From contig NC_133207.1 of NCBI RefSeq assembly GCF_958299795.1, positions 4,064,618 to 4,128,617 on the forward strand: a stretch of DNA of 64,000 nucleotides. The letters are read 5' to 3'. How positions within the stretch are numbered: position 1 is the first letter of the stretch; each line of letters starts with the position of its first letter. Shown one piece after another: positions 46,560 through 57,634 of the stretch. Under the pieces are notes generated by a model. That model worked only from the letters and a program-made list of their open reading frames with translations. It was not told where the DNA came from and searched no databases. A program made the translations under genes and the position numbers. Origin of the DNA: Porites lutea (Eukaryota; Cnidaria; Anthozoa; Scleractinia; Poritidae).

Positions 46560-47421
46560 TTGAACACACGGCGGGCATCTTGCAATGCAAGAAGACCACA
46601 TCAAGGGAGTTTTTCCAGACACTCCCCTTTCACCTCATGATTTGTATAGACTTGTATTGTCGTTTTTGAGATGCACTGGAGGCTTTTTACATACCAGGTT
46701 ACTCCACACCTTCTTTGTCTTTCTTCTTTTTACTGCTTTTTGTTTCTGAGACATAAAGCAAAGACAGGCCATTTTTGAGTTGCCCCTAGCCTCAGTTTGA
46801 AAGCGATGCAAGTGCAAAGCCATTGATATGAAGTTGATTTTTAATTCTTATGCAAATAAAGAAGAAAAGAAAGAAAAGAAAAGGTTTGCACTTTGCCTCG
46901 TTTTGTAAAAGAGAGTTTTTGGAAGTCGGAAATAGAGAGGAAAAATGTGACGTCACGTTACCATGGTAGCAAAATTTCTGAAACTCAACAATCTTTCTTG
47001 ACAGAGATGGCCATTTGCATTGCCAAGCGATGGATAAAAATACGGGCTACAGTTTTGCTTTTCTACCATATTTGAAGAATCATAGATTGTTTTTTTTCTT
47101 TCTATGGCCTGTTAGAATGCAAATCAGGTAGACAATGGAGCCAGAGATTCCAGTCCTTCTGCTCCTCATTGTTTGAATTATTAGTGGTTTTTGTTTTCTA
47201 ATTTCTGATGACCGTTTTCTGTAGAAATGTTTTCAGTTTTATAGAGTCCGATTTCTTTCTCTTGTTTTAATAGAGAGAAATCGAAAAATCAGGCAACAGA
47301 AAATAAAAAGCGGCCAACCACGCACACCCTTTTTCTCGAAGCAATGACCTTTTGCAGTGAGGGTAATGAAATCACCCTACCCATGCGAAGTTGGTCACTC
47401 AACTAACTTAATTTCCTTCAG
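46560..47421. other. Intergenic, no gene seen
   Basis: Downstream flank of WDR74. No coding exon recognised. Confidence 0.45.
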
Positions 47422-50400
47422 TTAATTCTTACTTTTTTGAAGTCTTTTTCTCTTGACACTCGATGTAACAACGTCCATTTTATTCCAGACATCATCATCA
47501 TCAATGTCACTGTGTTCTTCCTGATCTGATGTTCTTTTCAGAGACTTGTCTGATAAGGCAGCTGTAGAACCTTTAACCTCTGCACCTCGCAGGTTCTGTA
47601 ACATACACAACAAACGACTATTTGGTTTAACCATTGTTAACTCATACGATGGGCCTGTAATACGCGGTCAAATTTCTCCTAGTAATGTAACTGCAACATC
47701 GAGTATAGAAAATTAGGAGTTAGATAGATAGATAGAAACCTTTCTTTCAATAGGGTAACTCCTTCAGTTTTTGTACAAAATAAAAACTGCTATCCATAGA
47801 GGCCCTTCATATATGAAAAAATATATTGAAAAGAAATAATAGTGATAATTAAGTACAATTAAAAATAGCTATAAAATGTTATATAAAGGACTTACAATTT
47901 TAATTAAAAGTTTGATTAACTCTTCCCAAAGAACCAGGGAGACCCGGCTCAAACACGACCCACCATAGTTACCCGGCAGCAAATGAAATAGTTCAAATAG
48001 AATCAGAATCATTCTCAATAACGAAATGCGTATAAGATAGATATAATCAAACAAACCTTTTCTATTTCTCTGGCCGAAAGCAGTAAGCAGTTTAAGGAAG
48101 ACTTCAAATACACCTGGAATCGTAAATAAGCAGAGAAAAACTTGAGTGGAATAGGCGAAACAAATGTTCCCTTCGAAAACGCTGGATGTTACATACTGTA
48201 AGAGACCACTAACTGGATTTTTTTTCCCTTGTTCTGACGTCAAGACATCGGCCACGCTTGTAAACGGTCACTTGGTTTGCCTCCTGTCATTTATTGTTAT
48301 ACTAAGCGGCCATATGACGGTGAATTATTTCAGCTCAACTTCACTTAAAGCATTTTGGAAAAACTATCATGCGAAATGCTATAGGGTATTTGAAGCCCAT
48401 TTTAACAACACCTTCTCGGCAAATTTTGTTCCTGTGTTTCCTCTGTTGTACTAGAACTTTCAACGACTAATTTCATTCATCCTGGTAAAGACAACTGCGG
48501 CAGATGTTAAGACTTTTTTTTGTCAAAGTTGTGCTGTTACCTATTCTTGGCCTTCGCATAACGGCCTCATACGATGAGTGTTCTATGTATAGTTTTAAGA
48601 GTACCTTATGAAGAAGTTTTCTGCTTTGGAGATGATGTATTCTAAGAAACTTGTCCAGTCCACACGATGCAACCATCTGCTGCTTACTGAGACAGGAAAT
48701 GCAGCGAATGCCGCCAGCAAATCCTTTATAATGACCTTGAAGCTGACCTGAAAGAAGGGGAGTTAAATTAATACATAGATTTAGCCAGGGCTAAAAGCGA
48801 AGCTCTCGATAATATTTATAGTTTGTTCAAACAAAATATAAAATCGTGTAATGTTAAGCGGCGAAGGCAACGCGGAGAACGGTGAAAAACAACACTAGGT
48901 CTAATTAGCAAAAAAGCAACTTTGCACGTGCGGCACACTTTTTTTGTACATTTCTTTGCCGTTGTTTTGCACGACCACAACATGAAACTTCCAGAAACTT
49001 CTCAGACTTAGTTACACGTTTTATGAAGGAAATGTCGTTCGTTTTCTCGTTCACTTTTTTTTCACTGCCGCTTATTTTCACCTTGCATTGGTGGCCGCTA
49101 GAATTAGCTAGCTAGCGTAAGATTTTTGCAGACTCAGGACGCGTTTAATTGAACATATTCTAGAACAAAAATACCCGGAAAGATTGTTTCAAGACCTTAA
49201 TAATGTTCTGTATTTACACCAGACGCATTGAACAGCTAGAGGAATGATTTGTCTGGACGTTGTTTTCGTCTCCATTATAAAGCAAGTAATGCAATTGTTA
49301 TAGTTAGCAATTATTGGATTCGGCTTCAGAGTATGTTATAAAAAATACACAATTCTTCAAATAGTGCATGTCATCAGTTAAGTGGTATTTTGACATACTC
49401 TAGAAACCTTTTTAAGGCACCTGTTAGGCCATTTCGCCTTAAAAGCATACTTAATGTGTTAAATGCTCATAATTATCGTTTGTAAAACATATGCAATGCA
49501 CGAACTTTTTGTAAAACAAAATAAAAATTTATTAGAATACAAAAAAAAAAGAAATCCTCCGCTATTTTCTTCAGCTCTACACCAGGGTTTATCCTCCCTG
49601 TCTACACTGCCAAAAACAGCCCAGCTTCCTGGCCTTGCGCCCCTTTTCCCTGCCGATATCAAGAAGATTGACGTCAATCCTGTTGATATCGGCAAACATC
49701 ATTCCAAATATGGTTAACGCTGGCTGGTCATGAAGAAGTAGACATGAGATTTAAGCCAATTAGAAGAGGAGAAATATAATGACGTCAGAGAATTACTGAC
49801 CACTGCACTGCTCTTACCCTTTCGCAAGTCTATCCTACCCATTGTTCCAACGGTATTTCCCACAATGACAATGCTAAGTAAGAAAATACAGTACGTGAGA
49901 AATAAATAAGCCGACACTGCTTGGATCGGCACTAAAATTTGTTTTACTGTGTAGGGGGTTAAGGGTCTTTTATTAAGAGAGTGTACGGTATGGAATAAAC
50001 AACGAGAAAATAGCTGGATAAGACCAGTATTTACATGGCTATAAGCTAGCAGTCAGCAAATCGTTTTCTCTGCTTGTCCTTCCTCCGCACTTTTTCGGGA
50101 CTCTTTTGCTCTTGTCTTCAACGGATGTTCATCATCACCGTTCTAAATATCACGAGCGTTGTTTTGTCAGTTCTTAAAAGGATAGTTGGCATTTCGGCCA
50201 ATCACATCACGCGCAGAAATTCAAATTAACCAATCAAGAAGTGCCGTTGAAAAGCGCCGGAAAACGGGCGTACGGTGGGATTTGCTTTTGGTTGAAGCCA
50301 TTGGTGGGAAATTTTCCGCTATTAAATCGAAAAGAGTTTCAGAAGCCAAAGCACTCATGAAATAACCTTCAAACACAACTATAAACTGTACCATAGTACA

Positions 50401-53400
50401 TGTAACATTTTTTCCTTGTTATCTTACTTTTCGTTATCAGTAACCGCCAGTGCTGATACTGGATGCTCCTCAAAGTCAAAGCTCAAAACTGGTCGTCGCT
50501 GTGTTTTGGTGTCGTACAGCCGAATCTGATGATAGGCGGTACCAACCGCAATTCTGGATGACGAGCCTTGACCAGGCAAAAATCCTATATCAGTTACCCA
50601 GACTGGAACTTGAAGGTCGAGGCAATCATTTGGAAGCTGTTGGGGAGATTAGAAGTTGTTGAGATTTTTCAAGTGCAGTCTAAAATCTTAAACTTTTCTG
50701 CTCAAACTCGATTAGCCCTTTTTTGGCCCCCAAAATTTAACAACACGCAATAACTATGTATGTAGACGTTTCTTGTAACGTCTGTTTATAGCATAGTTCC
50801 GTTAATATTCACTTCTATAGGAAGTTAAACTTATGCACGTTAATGTGTAAATATATGCCATTCTTTGTTAGATGTATTCATTCCCTGACGAAGTGTTAGT
50901 TGGACACAAAACGTGTCGGAAATAAACGAAAAAGCTTACAAATGCAAGACATCATCCGTTGTGCAGCTCACTAGTCTTCGTTTAAAAATCGAAACTTAAA
51001 AAAAAAAATTAAAAAATCAATAAATTCAAATTACATTCTTGGCTTTGAATACTGGTTCCTCAGGCCTGCTAAGGTCCCAGAGTTTCAAATCATTTTTTTG
51101 GCCACCTGTTCCTATTTGAGAAGGACACAAAGGATTCTGACGAACAGTAGACACATTGGCACCAACCCTGACATCTGTCTGAAATGAGGATTAAAAAAAT
51201 ATTTTATTACAAAAGTAAAAACAACAAAAAAAACATTTTTTTTTGTATTGAGTTTTACAGTGTAACAGATCCTAATTCTCCACAAGTAGAATGTTGCCCT
51301 GTGTTCCAGAGGTTACTTTTTTCTTATCTGATTCCTTATAGTTTGCAGCGAAGCTACGATAGCAAGGTGCAAACTGCTGAGAGAAAGAAAAATAAAGGTC
51401 CATCTGGGGAGCTTTATCAAACTGTTAGTACGGTTTATTTCACCTTAGGAATTTCAAGAATGGACCTCTAGAGCCAGGGTACTAGGATGCAAGATATTTT
51501 TTTGTTTTCAATCACAAGATATTGATAAGGAAAATATGTTGCTCTGATCTGAATTCTTCGCAACTAAAGGTCACATACCAAATCAGGAGTAGGGTAATTG
51601 GCTCCTGACCAAATCAGGAGACAAATTCTAAGTAATTTAGAGCCAAAGGAAATTAAACATGACCCACAATTCAACACAGGTAAAATAAAGCTTGATTTGT
51701 TGTTTTTTTGGTCATGACTTAGTAAGCAGCAAATTTATGGCATGCAGAGCAATGTTAAAATACTTACCGGATTATCATTGTCTCGCCATACTTGAAGTAA
51801 GCCTGACTCTACACATGTCACAAATGAACTGCAAAGAGGAAATCAGACCTTGTGTTATTAACAGAATGGCAGCAATAATGTATTATCTCAGCTGCAGATA
51901 AGTGTGTCTCAAGTCTCAGGGACTGCAACCTCAGAAAGCTAGGGTTTAGCCCCACCTTCCCGCCCCCCCCCCCCCCCCTCCGCTCTGACACACACTCTTT
52001 TAGCGAGGATGGTGTTTTATTTTGTTTCTGGTCAAACAAAGGTAACATTGTTGGAAGGGGAGGGAGAGGAGAATTGTAGCCCCCTCCACTTAAAAAGTGT
52101 TGCACCATCAATGGGTCTTGGTGCTTCTAGAACGATTCTGGATACCAGCATAATTATTGCAACAGATTGAGGAAGGGTCTGTACTGACTGGCTACGAAAT
52201 ACGAATTATGTGAAACTTCTACACTTGGATAGTAACGGGCCGACAAAATCTTGTGTGTCGTGGAGGACAGAGACTCCTGAAAGGCCAGCACCGTTCCTGA
52301 CCAAAAATTGCATAGCATGATAACTTGTGTAGTAAGCAGAAGAGTCACGTGGTGAAAGCTCTTTAGCTTTAATGATGGCAAAGCAGAGATCACAAGCATG
52401 CCTGGAACACCCCCCCCCACCCCCCCCCCCCCACCATTTATCAAAAAACATTAATAATAATTATTTTTGTGCCAATTCAGCTTTGCCTGAATTTCATTCA
52501 GCCATGAAAATGATGCACAATATCTCCTACAATTTATAACAAAATGTTTAAGACACTTACACAAAATGGAGAATTATTTTGGAGAACAACACAGTCTACA
52601 CCCCTTACCCCAACCACAAGCAAAGATGGCTTGTTCCTGGTTTCCTACAGGCAGCTTAAGCATTGGCACAACATTGCTTACGGGATTGGGGAGGAAAAGC
52701 TTTGTTTTGGTCAAGGAATAAAACATGGAAGATGCTGGCTGCCTTGAACAAAGCATTTCAGTCAACTATATGTAATTTTGTCACTGATTGTATTTCTGGT
52801 TTAGATCAGATATCTACCACAAAAACTTTAGAGTTATCTTTTTTTCCTTGATAAACTTACTTTTCCCATTTAAAGAGTCCTTTCAATTTTTTGTCATTTA
52901 TAGGGAAGCTTTCTTCTGCGACAAATTCACCTTTACTGACATCAAAGGTCTTCACGATACCATTTTCTAATCCCAATAAAATCTACAAAACAATTATATT
53001 AATGATAATCATCATTTATTAACAAAAAAAGTTGGGCCCGTTTTTTTCACGTACTCTTCCTTTCTATCAATGTTTAGTCAAGGGAGATATTTTAATAGCA
53101 GTTTTAAAGGTTTTTTAAGGTCTCTTTGACAGGTTTTAAAAGGTAACAATTTTCGTTTAACACTAGCAAGGCCGTCCTCCCAGAAAAATTAGAGAGAGTG
53201 CTGTAAAATCCTGGGGTGAGGCAGTTAAGTCCTAGGTACAAGATAGGCTTTTTTTTTTAATTAACCAAAGGCAAAAGTTAGTAACCTGAAGTTCCCGGGC
53301 ACCGGTATAACACAGCCCTGTCTTTCTTGTTCTGGGAAATGACAATATGGTACCAGGAAGAATAGTATCACTTCATAGGAAGCTTGATTCAAGGTAGCCT

Positions 53401-55266
53401 CAGCAAACAGCTGACATTCCAAGATACAAGGACTGGTTTCTTTGCAAAATACAGTGGTGGCGTTGAGAAATGTCAGCTGTTTTCTTAGGCTAGATTCAAG
53501 GGAAAGTAATATATACTACTGTCCAAGAGAGTATTAAGTGTCTTGATATACAGGAAAGGAACAATACAAACAAAAAGATCAATCTTTGTATCCAACACAA
53601 GCGACACCTATTATTGGATCTAAGAGATTTTTCGTTAATAGTCACTTGCACGAAATCCTTTTGAACTTAACTAAGGCCACTCAATCCTTTATAAGCAAAT
53701 GACCATCAGAGTAATAATATATGTAGGGCTAATGCAGTCGTGTGATTAAGGTGAATCGAATGCATATAATGAGGGTCGTGAAGGGGTAAAACGGGAACTG
53801 GGATTAGCCTTATTGTGGACTGGGAAAATGGGATTTACTCACTGGGACTGGGATTTAGCCACTGGGAATGGGATGAACAATTATAAAATGGGAATGGGAT
53901 TTCTTTTCTTCAGCGGTCTTTGCTCCAATATTTTGAAATAGAAAAATAAAATTTGGTAGCAATAGACCTTGCACTCCTCAGTAGAGACCGTGAAATCAGT
54001 ATTTTTCGCCTTCGCGCCCGCGGTCTAGCTACCAGGCTTACACGGTTGCATAGTTACGTTCTGTCAAGCACGTAGAGCCAGCTGTGGTACCACGGTTTGA
54101 AACGTGCGGAAAGAGAGTCAAAAAACAAGATTTCATCCACGGTAAACTGTGATTTTTTTCTGCTTTATTAACGCGCGCGTTGTCGGGTTATTTAGTTGAA
54201 GTTTTCTCCAGACCGAGTTGGCTTTACCCTTTCGGCGCTGACTCTCTTTCCAGGTCTGTTCACTGTGCCCCTGATGAGAATGACAGACCTTCTGAGCGGA
54301 CTAAAATTTTTAAAATAACATCAGTCTATGTTCCCATCTATATTAGTGAGCTCACTAGAACTTAATAACAGTGTAACATAGCTATTTACTTATTTAGTTC
54401 TTGTACCATAGCTAAATGAGTATTTACCACTTACTTAATGCTATGCATTCTTATTAAAAAATAACTAACGTATTTTTGGCTATTCTTCCCGCAGCTACAT
54501 GCTGTACATGTAGTTTACGTTCAATGAACTGATGTGTAGTCATTGAACTACGGGTGTGGTTATTGATCTGTTGTGTACTTATTGAACTGCTGTGTCGTCA
54601 TTGAACTAACAAAAAGGAAAACTGGTAACTGGGATTTTGGCAAAAATTAGCCTGGGAACTGGGATTTGGGCCAAATTTAGGCTGGGAACTGGGATTTGGT
54701 ACCCCCCTTCACGACCCTCTATAATGGGCTACTGCTTTTAAACCCCCCCTCCCCCCCCCTTCCCCACCTCGGTTGAGGAAGCATAGAATTCATCAGGGAG
54801 CTTTCATTTTCACGAAATTCTTCAGGGGTACACCCATATTCTATGGAAGTCTTCAGGGGTGAATGCAATTTATTTAATCTTCAGGGGTAAGAACCTTAAC
54901 CGGGGGCAGCCCAATATGTTGGACAGTCCAAACTTGATTCAAGGGGTTAACCCTAAACCTATCTTTCACTCGAGATAAAATATGTAAAATTTCCTTTATA
55001 CCTGATTCTCATCCTCATCAACCCAGTGCATGGAACATATTGCATGGCTTCTGTCCACTTTTTCTGTGACACCATAGTTCGTAAAGGAACCCTTTTTCAG
55101 GTCAACCCCTAGAAAATTCGAGCAGTTTACCTCGCCTTCAAATCACATATATCTTTTAATAGCACCAGTCGGTAATTAAAATTTTCGAAGAAGAAAAGCT
55201 ATAGCTTTTTAACGCATGTATACCTTTTAAAAGTCCTGTTTCGCTTCCGACCCAAACGTCCGCCAT
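47422..55266 (-). CDS. WDR74: WDR74, WD-repeat ribosome biogenesis factor (complete, 10 exons)
   Basis: Exons from the 5' end are 55266-55224, 55108-55002, 52982-52861, 51828-51768, 51178-51035, 50636-50428, 49873-49818, 48747-48605, 48113-48057 and 47595-47422. They sum to 1116 nt (371 residues plus stop) and every junction keeps frame with GT-AG ends. The protein follows vertebrate WDR74 in order: MADVWVGSETGLLKG at the start, LLGLENGIVKTFD, FVTCVESGLLQVWRD, TGGQKNDLKLWDLSRPEEPV, LQVPVWVTDIGFLPG, AYHQIRLYDTKTQRRPV, NTVGTMGRIDLRKG, SCGLDKFLRIH, VYLKSSLNCLLLS, and a charged Lys/Arg-rich tail (VKRKRLQKSKN) likely to act in nucleolar localisation. WDR74 (yeast Nsa1) acts in 60S pre-ribosome assembly. 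Human WDR74 is 385 residues, so this is full length. Confidence 0.93.
51961..51982. repeat. C homopolymer tract
   Basis: About 20 C residues in a WDR74 intron, with another C-rich tract at 52409-52433 in the same intron. Confidence 0.85.
53395..53492. mobile_element. 98-bp MITE with a perfect 9-bp target duplication
   Basis: The ends TAGCCTCAGCAAACAGCTGA and TCAGCTGTTTTCTTAGGCTA are inverted repeats with two mismatches. The flanking GATTCAAGG occurs exactly at 53386-53394 and 53493-53501. A 9-bp duplication is typical of Mutator-like elements. It lies in WDR74 intron 2. Confidence 0.8.
53771..54719. mobile_element. 949-bp non-autonomous element with TATAAT duplication
   Basis: The left end GAGGGTCGTGAAGGGG and the right end CCCCTTCACGACCCTC are inverted repeats. 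TATAAT flanks both sides (53765-53770 and 54720-54725). Next to each end are several GGAACTGGGATTT-like repeats in direct orientation. A short internal frame near 54180-54365 shows no known domain. It lies in WDR74 intron 2. The superfamily is uncertain. Confidence 0.75.
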
Positions 55267-55439
55267 GCTTGAAATCCACGGTCAAGGAGCCTGAGAACTA
55301 ATATGCTCGAACAGATCTGTGGGTAGTTCCACTTCTCTTTCATTTTCCGCCTGGCAGAAATTGTGTTTTTTTCCCTTTGCAGACACTGATTATTGATTCT
55401 ATAATTTTTAGCCTCACTGGTGGTGGATAAAAAAAGGCA
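55267..55439. promoter_or_regulatory. Likely bidirectional promoter of WDR74 and MINPP1
   Basis: Only 173 bp separate the two start codons, which point away from each other. Both genes therefore must begin transcription in or very near this space unless 5'UTR exons lie inside the partner gene. No clear TATA box is seen on either strand, as is usual for shared promoters of housekeeping genes. Confidence 0.6.
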
Positions 55440-56852
55440 ATGAATCCGACAATGTACTTCTTGATACCTTTTCTGAAAATTATGGGATATTTTGCCCAAG
55501 AAAGTGAACAAATGGAACCGTCACTTTCGCGGAAAACGCATCAAAAGTTTTCATCTAAAACTCGTTATGATAAGACGCGGAACGTTTCTTTTAATGAGCC
55601 GGTTAATTGTGAACCTCTTCACATTAGCATGGTACTGAGACATGGCTCCCGGTACCCCAGCCGAAATGATGTCAAGAAAATAGACAAGATGCTGAATGTG
55701 GTTCACGACGCTTTGGTAAAATCCGGAATTAAAAGCACTCAGATTGGAGAACTTCGTTTGCCTTGGAATAACCCATTTTCACCCTCAAACGATAAATTAC
55801 TGACTTCTGTTGGAGAAGAGGAGATGTATAACATCGCGAAGAGGACATTGAGACGTTTTCCTAGTTTGCTATCCCATCCTTACGCCCCACAAAGCTTTGA
55901 GTTTATCAGCACTGGTACAACGCGGGCTGCACAAAGTGCAATGGCTTTTTCCTTTGGTTTGTTTGAAGGTCGAGGTAATCTCGCAGCCAATCGCTTCCAG
56001 CCAGTAGCAATCCTGTCCAGGGCAGTGGACAATGACCCTCTTCTGCGATTTTTTGATCTTTGCCAAAAGTATTTAAGAAGGGTTGCAGAAAACAAAACTG
56101 CTCAGCATGAATATAAAAATTTTAAACATGGTGAGGAAATGAGAAGTGTTCTTGAAAAAGTTTCTAGCAAGCTGAAGATAGGTCATGGTGTTCTTTCTGA
56201 AGAATATGTAGTTGGCATGTACACAGCTTGCATCTTTGAAGTTGTAATTTATGAGAGAGAAAACACTTGGTGTGAAATCTTTGATGAAGAAGATTTAGTA
56301 GTTCTGGATTACTTGTCAGACTTGAAGCAGTATTGGAAAAGGGGCTATGGATACCCAATAACTTATAAAAGTAGCTGTCCTCTTCTAGAAAGGATAATTA
56401 CATCTTTGAAAAATGCAACAGAACCCTTGCAAGAGCATCAAGTATATGGCAGCTTTATGTTTGCTCATGGAGAAACTCTTCAGCCACTTTATTCATTGCT
56501 TGGTTTATTCAAGGACAAAGAGGATTTAAGAGCAGATAATTTTGCCAGGTTTCGTCAACGCAATTACAAAACTAGCTACATTGCACCTTTTGGAGCCAAC
56601 ATTGCATTTGTTGTGTATAAATGCAATACAAAAGACACTGCTTCAGAGCAAGCAGAACATTTTAGGTCACACTTGGATTCATTTATGGTTCAAGTTTTTG
56701 TCAATGAAGAGTTAACTGCTGTGCCTTGCTGTGGCAAACAAACAGAATGTCCTCTGGAAACATTTTTGCAGTGTTTTGATAAGGAACCTTGTGATCTATC
56801 AGCTTTATGCAGTTGTGATAGTGGTACTTCTGAAATACACATGGAACTGTAG
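55440..56852 (+). CDS. MINPP1: Multiple inositol polyphosphate phosphatase 1-like, intronless
   Basis: The gene is a single open frame of 470 residues. It belongs to the histidine acid phosphatase family, which removes phosphates from InsP6, InsP5 and related compounds through a phospho-histidine. The catalytic motif RHGSRYP is at residues 67-73. The second motif is HGE at 343-345 (FAHGETLQPLYSLLG), where MINPP proteins normally have HAE, and the acid residue is kept. The segment FISTGTTRAAQSA also fits the family. The N-terminus (MYFLIPFLKIMGYFA) looks like a signal peptide. The last four residues, HMEL, resemble a KDEL-type ER retrieval signal (human MINPP1 ends SDEL). Cysteines are clustered near the C-terminus. 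Vertebrate MINPP1 has introns, while this copy has none. Human MINPP1 is 487 residues. Confidence 0.9.
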   Translation: MNPTMYFLIPFLKIMGYFAQESEQMEPSLSRKTHQKFSSKTRYDKTRNVSFNEPVNCEPLHISMVLRHGSRYPSRNDVKKIDKMLNVVHDALVKSGIKSTQIGELRLPWNNPFSPSNDKLLTSVGEEEMYNIAKRTLRRFPSLLSHPYAPQSFEFISTGTTRAAQSAMAFSFGLFEGRGNLAANRFQPVAILSRAVDNDPLLRFFDLCQKYLRRVAENKTAQHEYKNFKHGEEMRSVLEKVSSKLKIGHGVLSEEYVVGMYTACIFEVVIYERENTWCEIFDEEDLVVLDYLSDLKQYWKRGYGYPITYKSSCPLLERIITSLKNATEPLQEHQVYGSFMFAHGETLQPLYSLLGLFKDKEDLRADNFARFRQRNYKTSYIAPFGANIAFVVYKCNTKDTASEQAEHFRSHLDSFMVQVFVNEELTAVPCCGKQTECPLETFLQCFDKEPCDLSALCSCDSGTSEIHMEL

Positions 56853-57090
56853 ACAAAATATCTGTATTGCTTTTGCAAGACCATGAAAAAAATCTTTGAA
56901 ATTGTTCACGAAAAATTGGTTATTTGTAGTCTTGTCTAGTAAATTTACAGTTTTTTGTGGTAAGATAACACCCCATCCATTTTGACCAGGGAAAAGTTTC
57001 CCTTCTTTTTAAATTAGCGACAAGTTACAAATTGCTTGCAGTTTTTCAGAAGATTGTCTGATTTCTTTACTTTCAATAATATTATTCCAA

Positions 57091-57096
57091 AATAAA
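57091..57096 (+). terminator. Polyadenylation signal for MINPP1
   Basis: A canonical AATAAA lies 239 bp after the MINPP1 stop codon, before the MITE at 57202. Confidence 0.5.
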
Positions 57097-57201
57097 ACAC
57101 AGAATCATCCTCAAGACTCAGCCCCTTGAAGGATTGCAGGACTTGAAAAATTTATTGCCTTGTCCTTTATATCCTGTCTTTTGTTATGCTCAGCATAGCA
57201 G

Positions 57202-57369
57202 GCTGATTTAGCAACAGAACAGGAATGTCATTTGACAAAGTGAAAGTGCGCAGAAAGGTATAAACTTGACCTCTGGTGCCCAATTTGCCGCTCTCCCATT
57301 GGTCAAGCCAGTTGTTTGATTTGTGCCTGCTGTTGTCAACTCACGTTCCTGTTCTGTTGTTAAATCAGC
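57202..57369. mobile_element. 168-bp MITE
   Basis: The left end GCTGATTTAGCAACAGAACA pairs with the right end TGTTCTGTTGTTAAATCAGC. It lies between the convergent 3' ends of MINPP1 and SPATA7. No target duplication could be fixed. Confidence 0.8.
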
Positions 57370-57634
57370 ATAACATCTCCCTTATAGCAACAAGAAAAGA
57401 CCATGACAAGAAAGACTAAGAAAGAAAGGCTATGAAAGTTTCAGAGCATGTATTAATTTTTATTTTTATATATAAATCTAACTTATTGTTGTATGTTTAT
57501 TACTTTGCATGTTCATCATTTCATTTAATTGCAGTGAGGTTGTTTCAAGCACAGTTTGTTCTTTTTCACTTTTCTCCTGGACAGCAGCCTTCAGGTATAT
57601 GTAAGTACATGTAACTTATTCTTTAGAGTGCCTG

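Noticed and set aside
48473-48604. Extension of the WDR74 exon beyond HHLQSRKLLHK
   Set aside because: The donor GTACTC at 48604 leads to the exon at 48113 that encodes the conserved VYLKSSLNCLLLS. The extension is intron.
49459-49717. Open frames on both strands near a GCCGATATC inverted repeat
   Set aside because: No known domain, and WDR74 exon phases do not allow it. It is probably a dispersed repeat.
52206-52451. Minus-strand open frame with LCFAIIKAKELSPRDSS in WDR74 intron 3
   Set aside because: WDR74 exons 3 and 4 join in frame without it, and it runs into a G/C homopolymer. Probably a repeat remnant.
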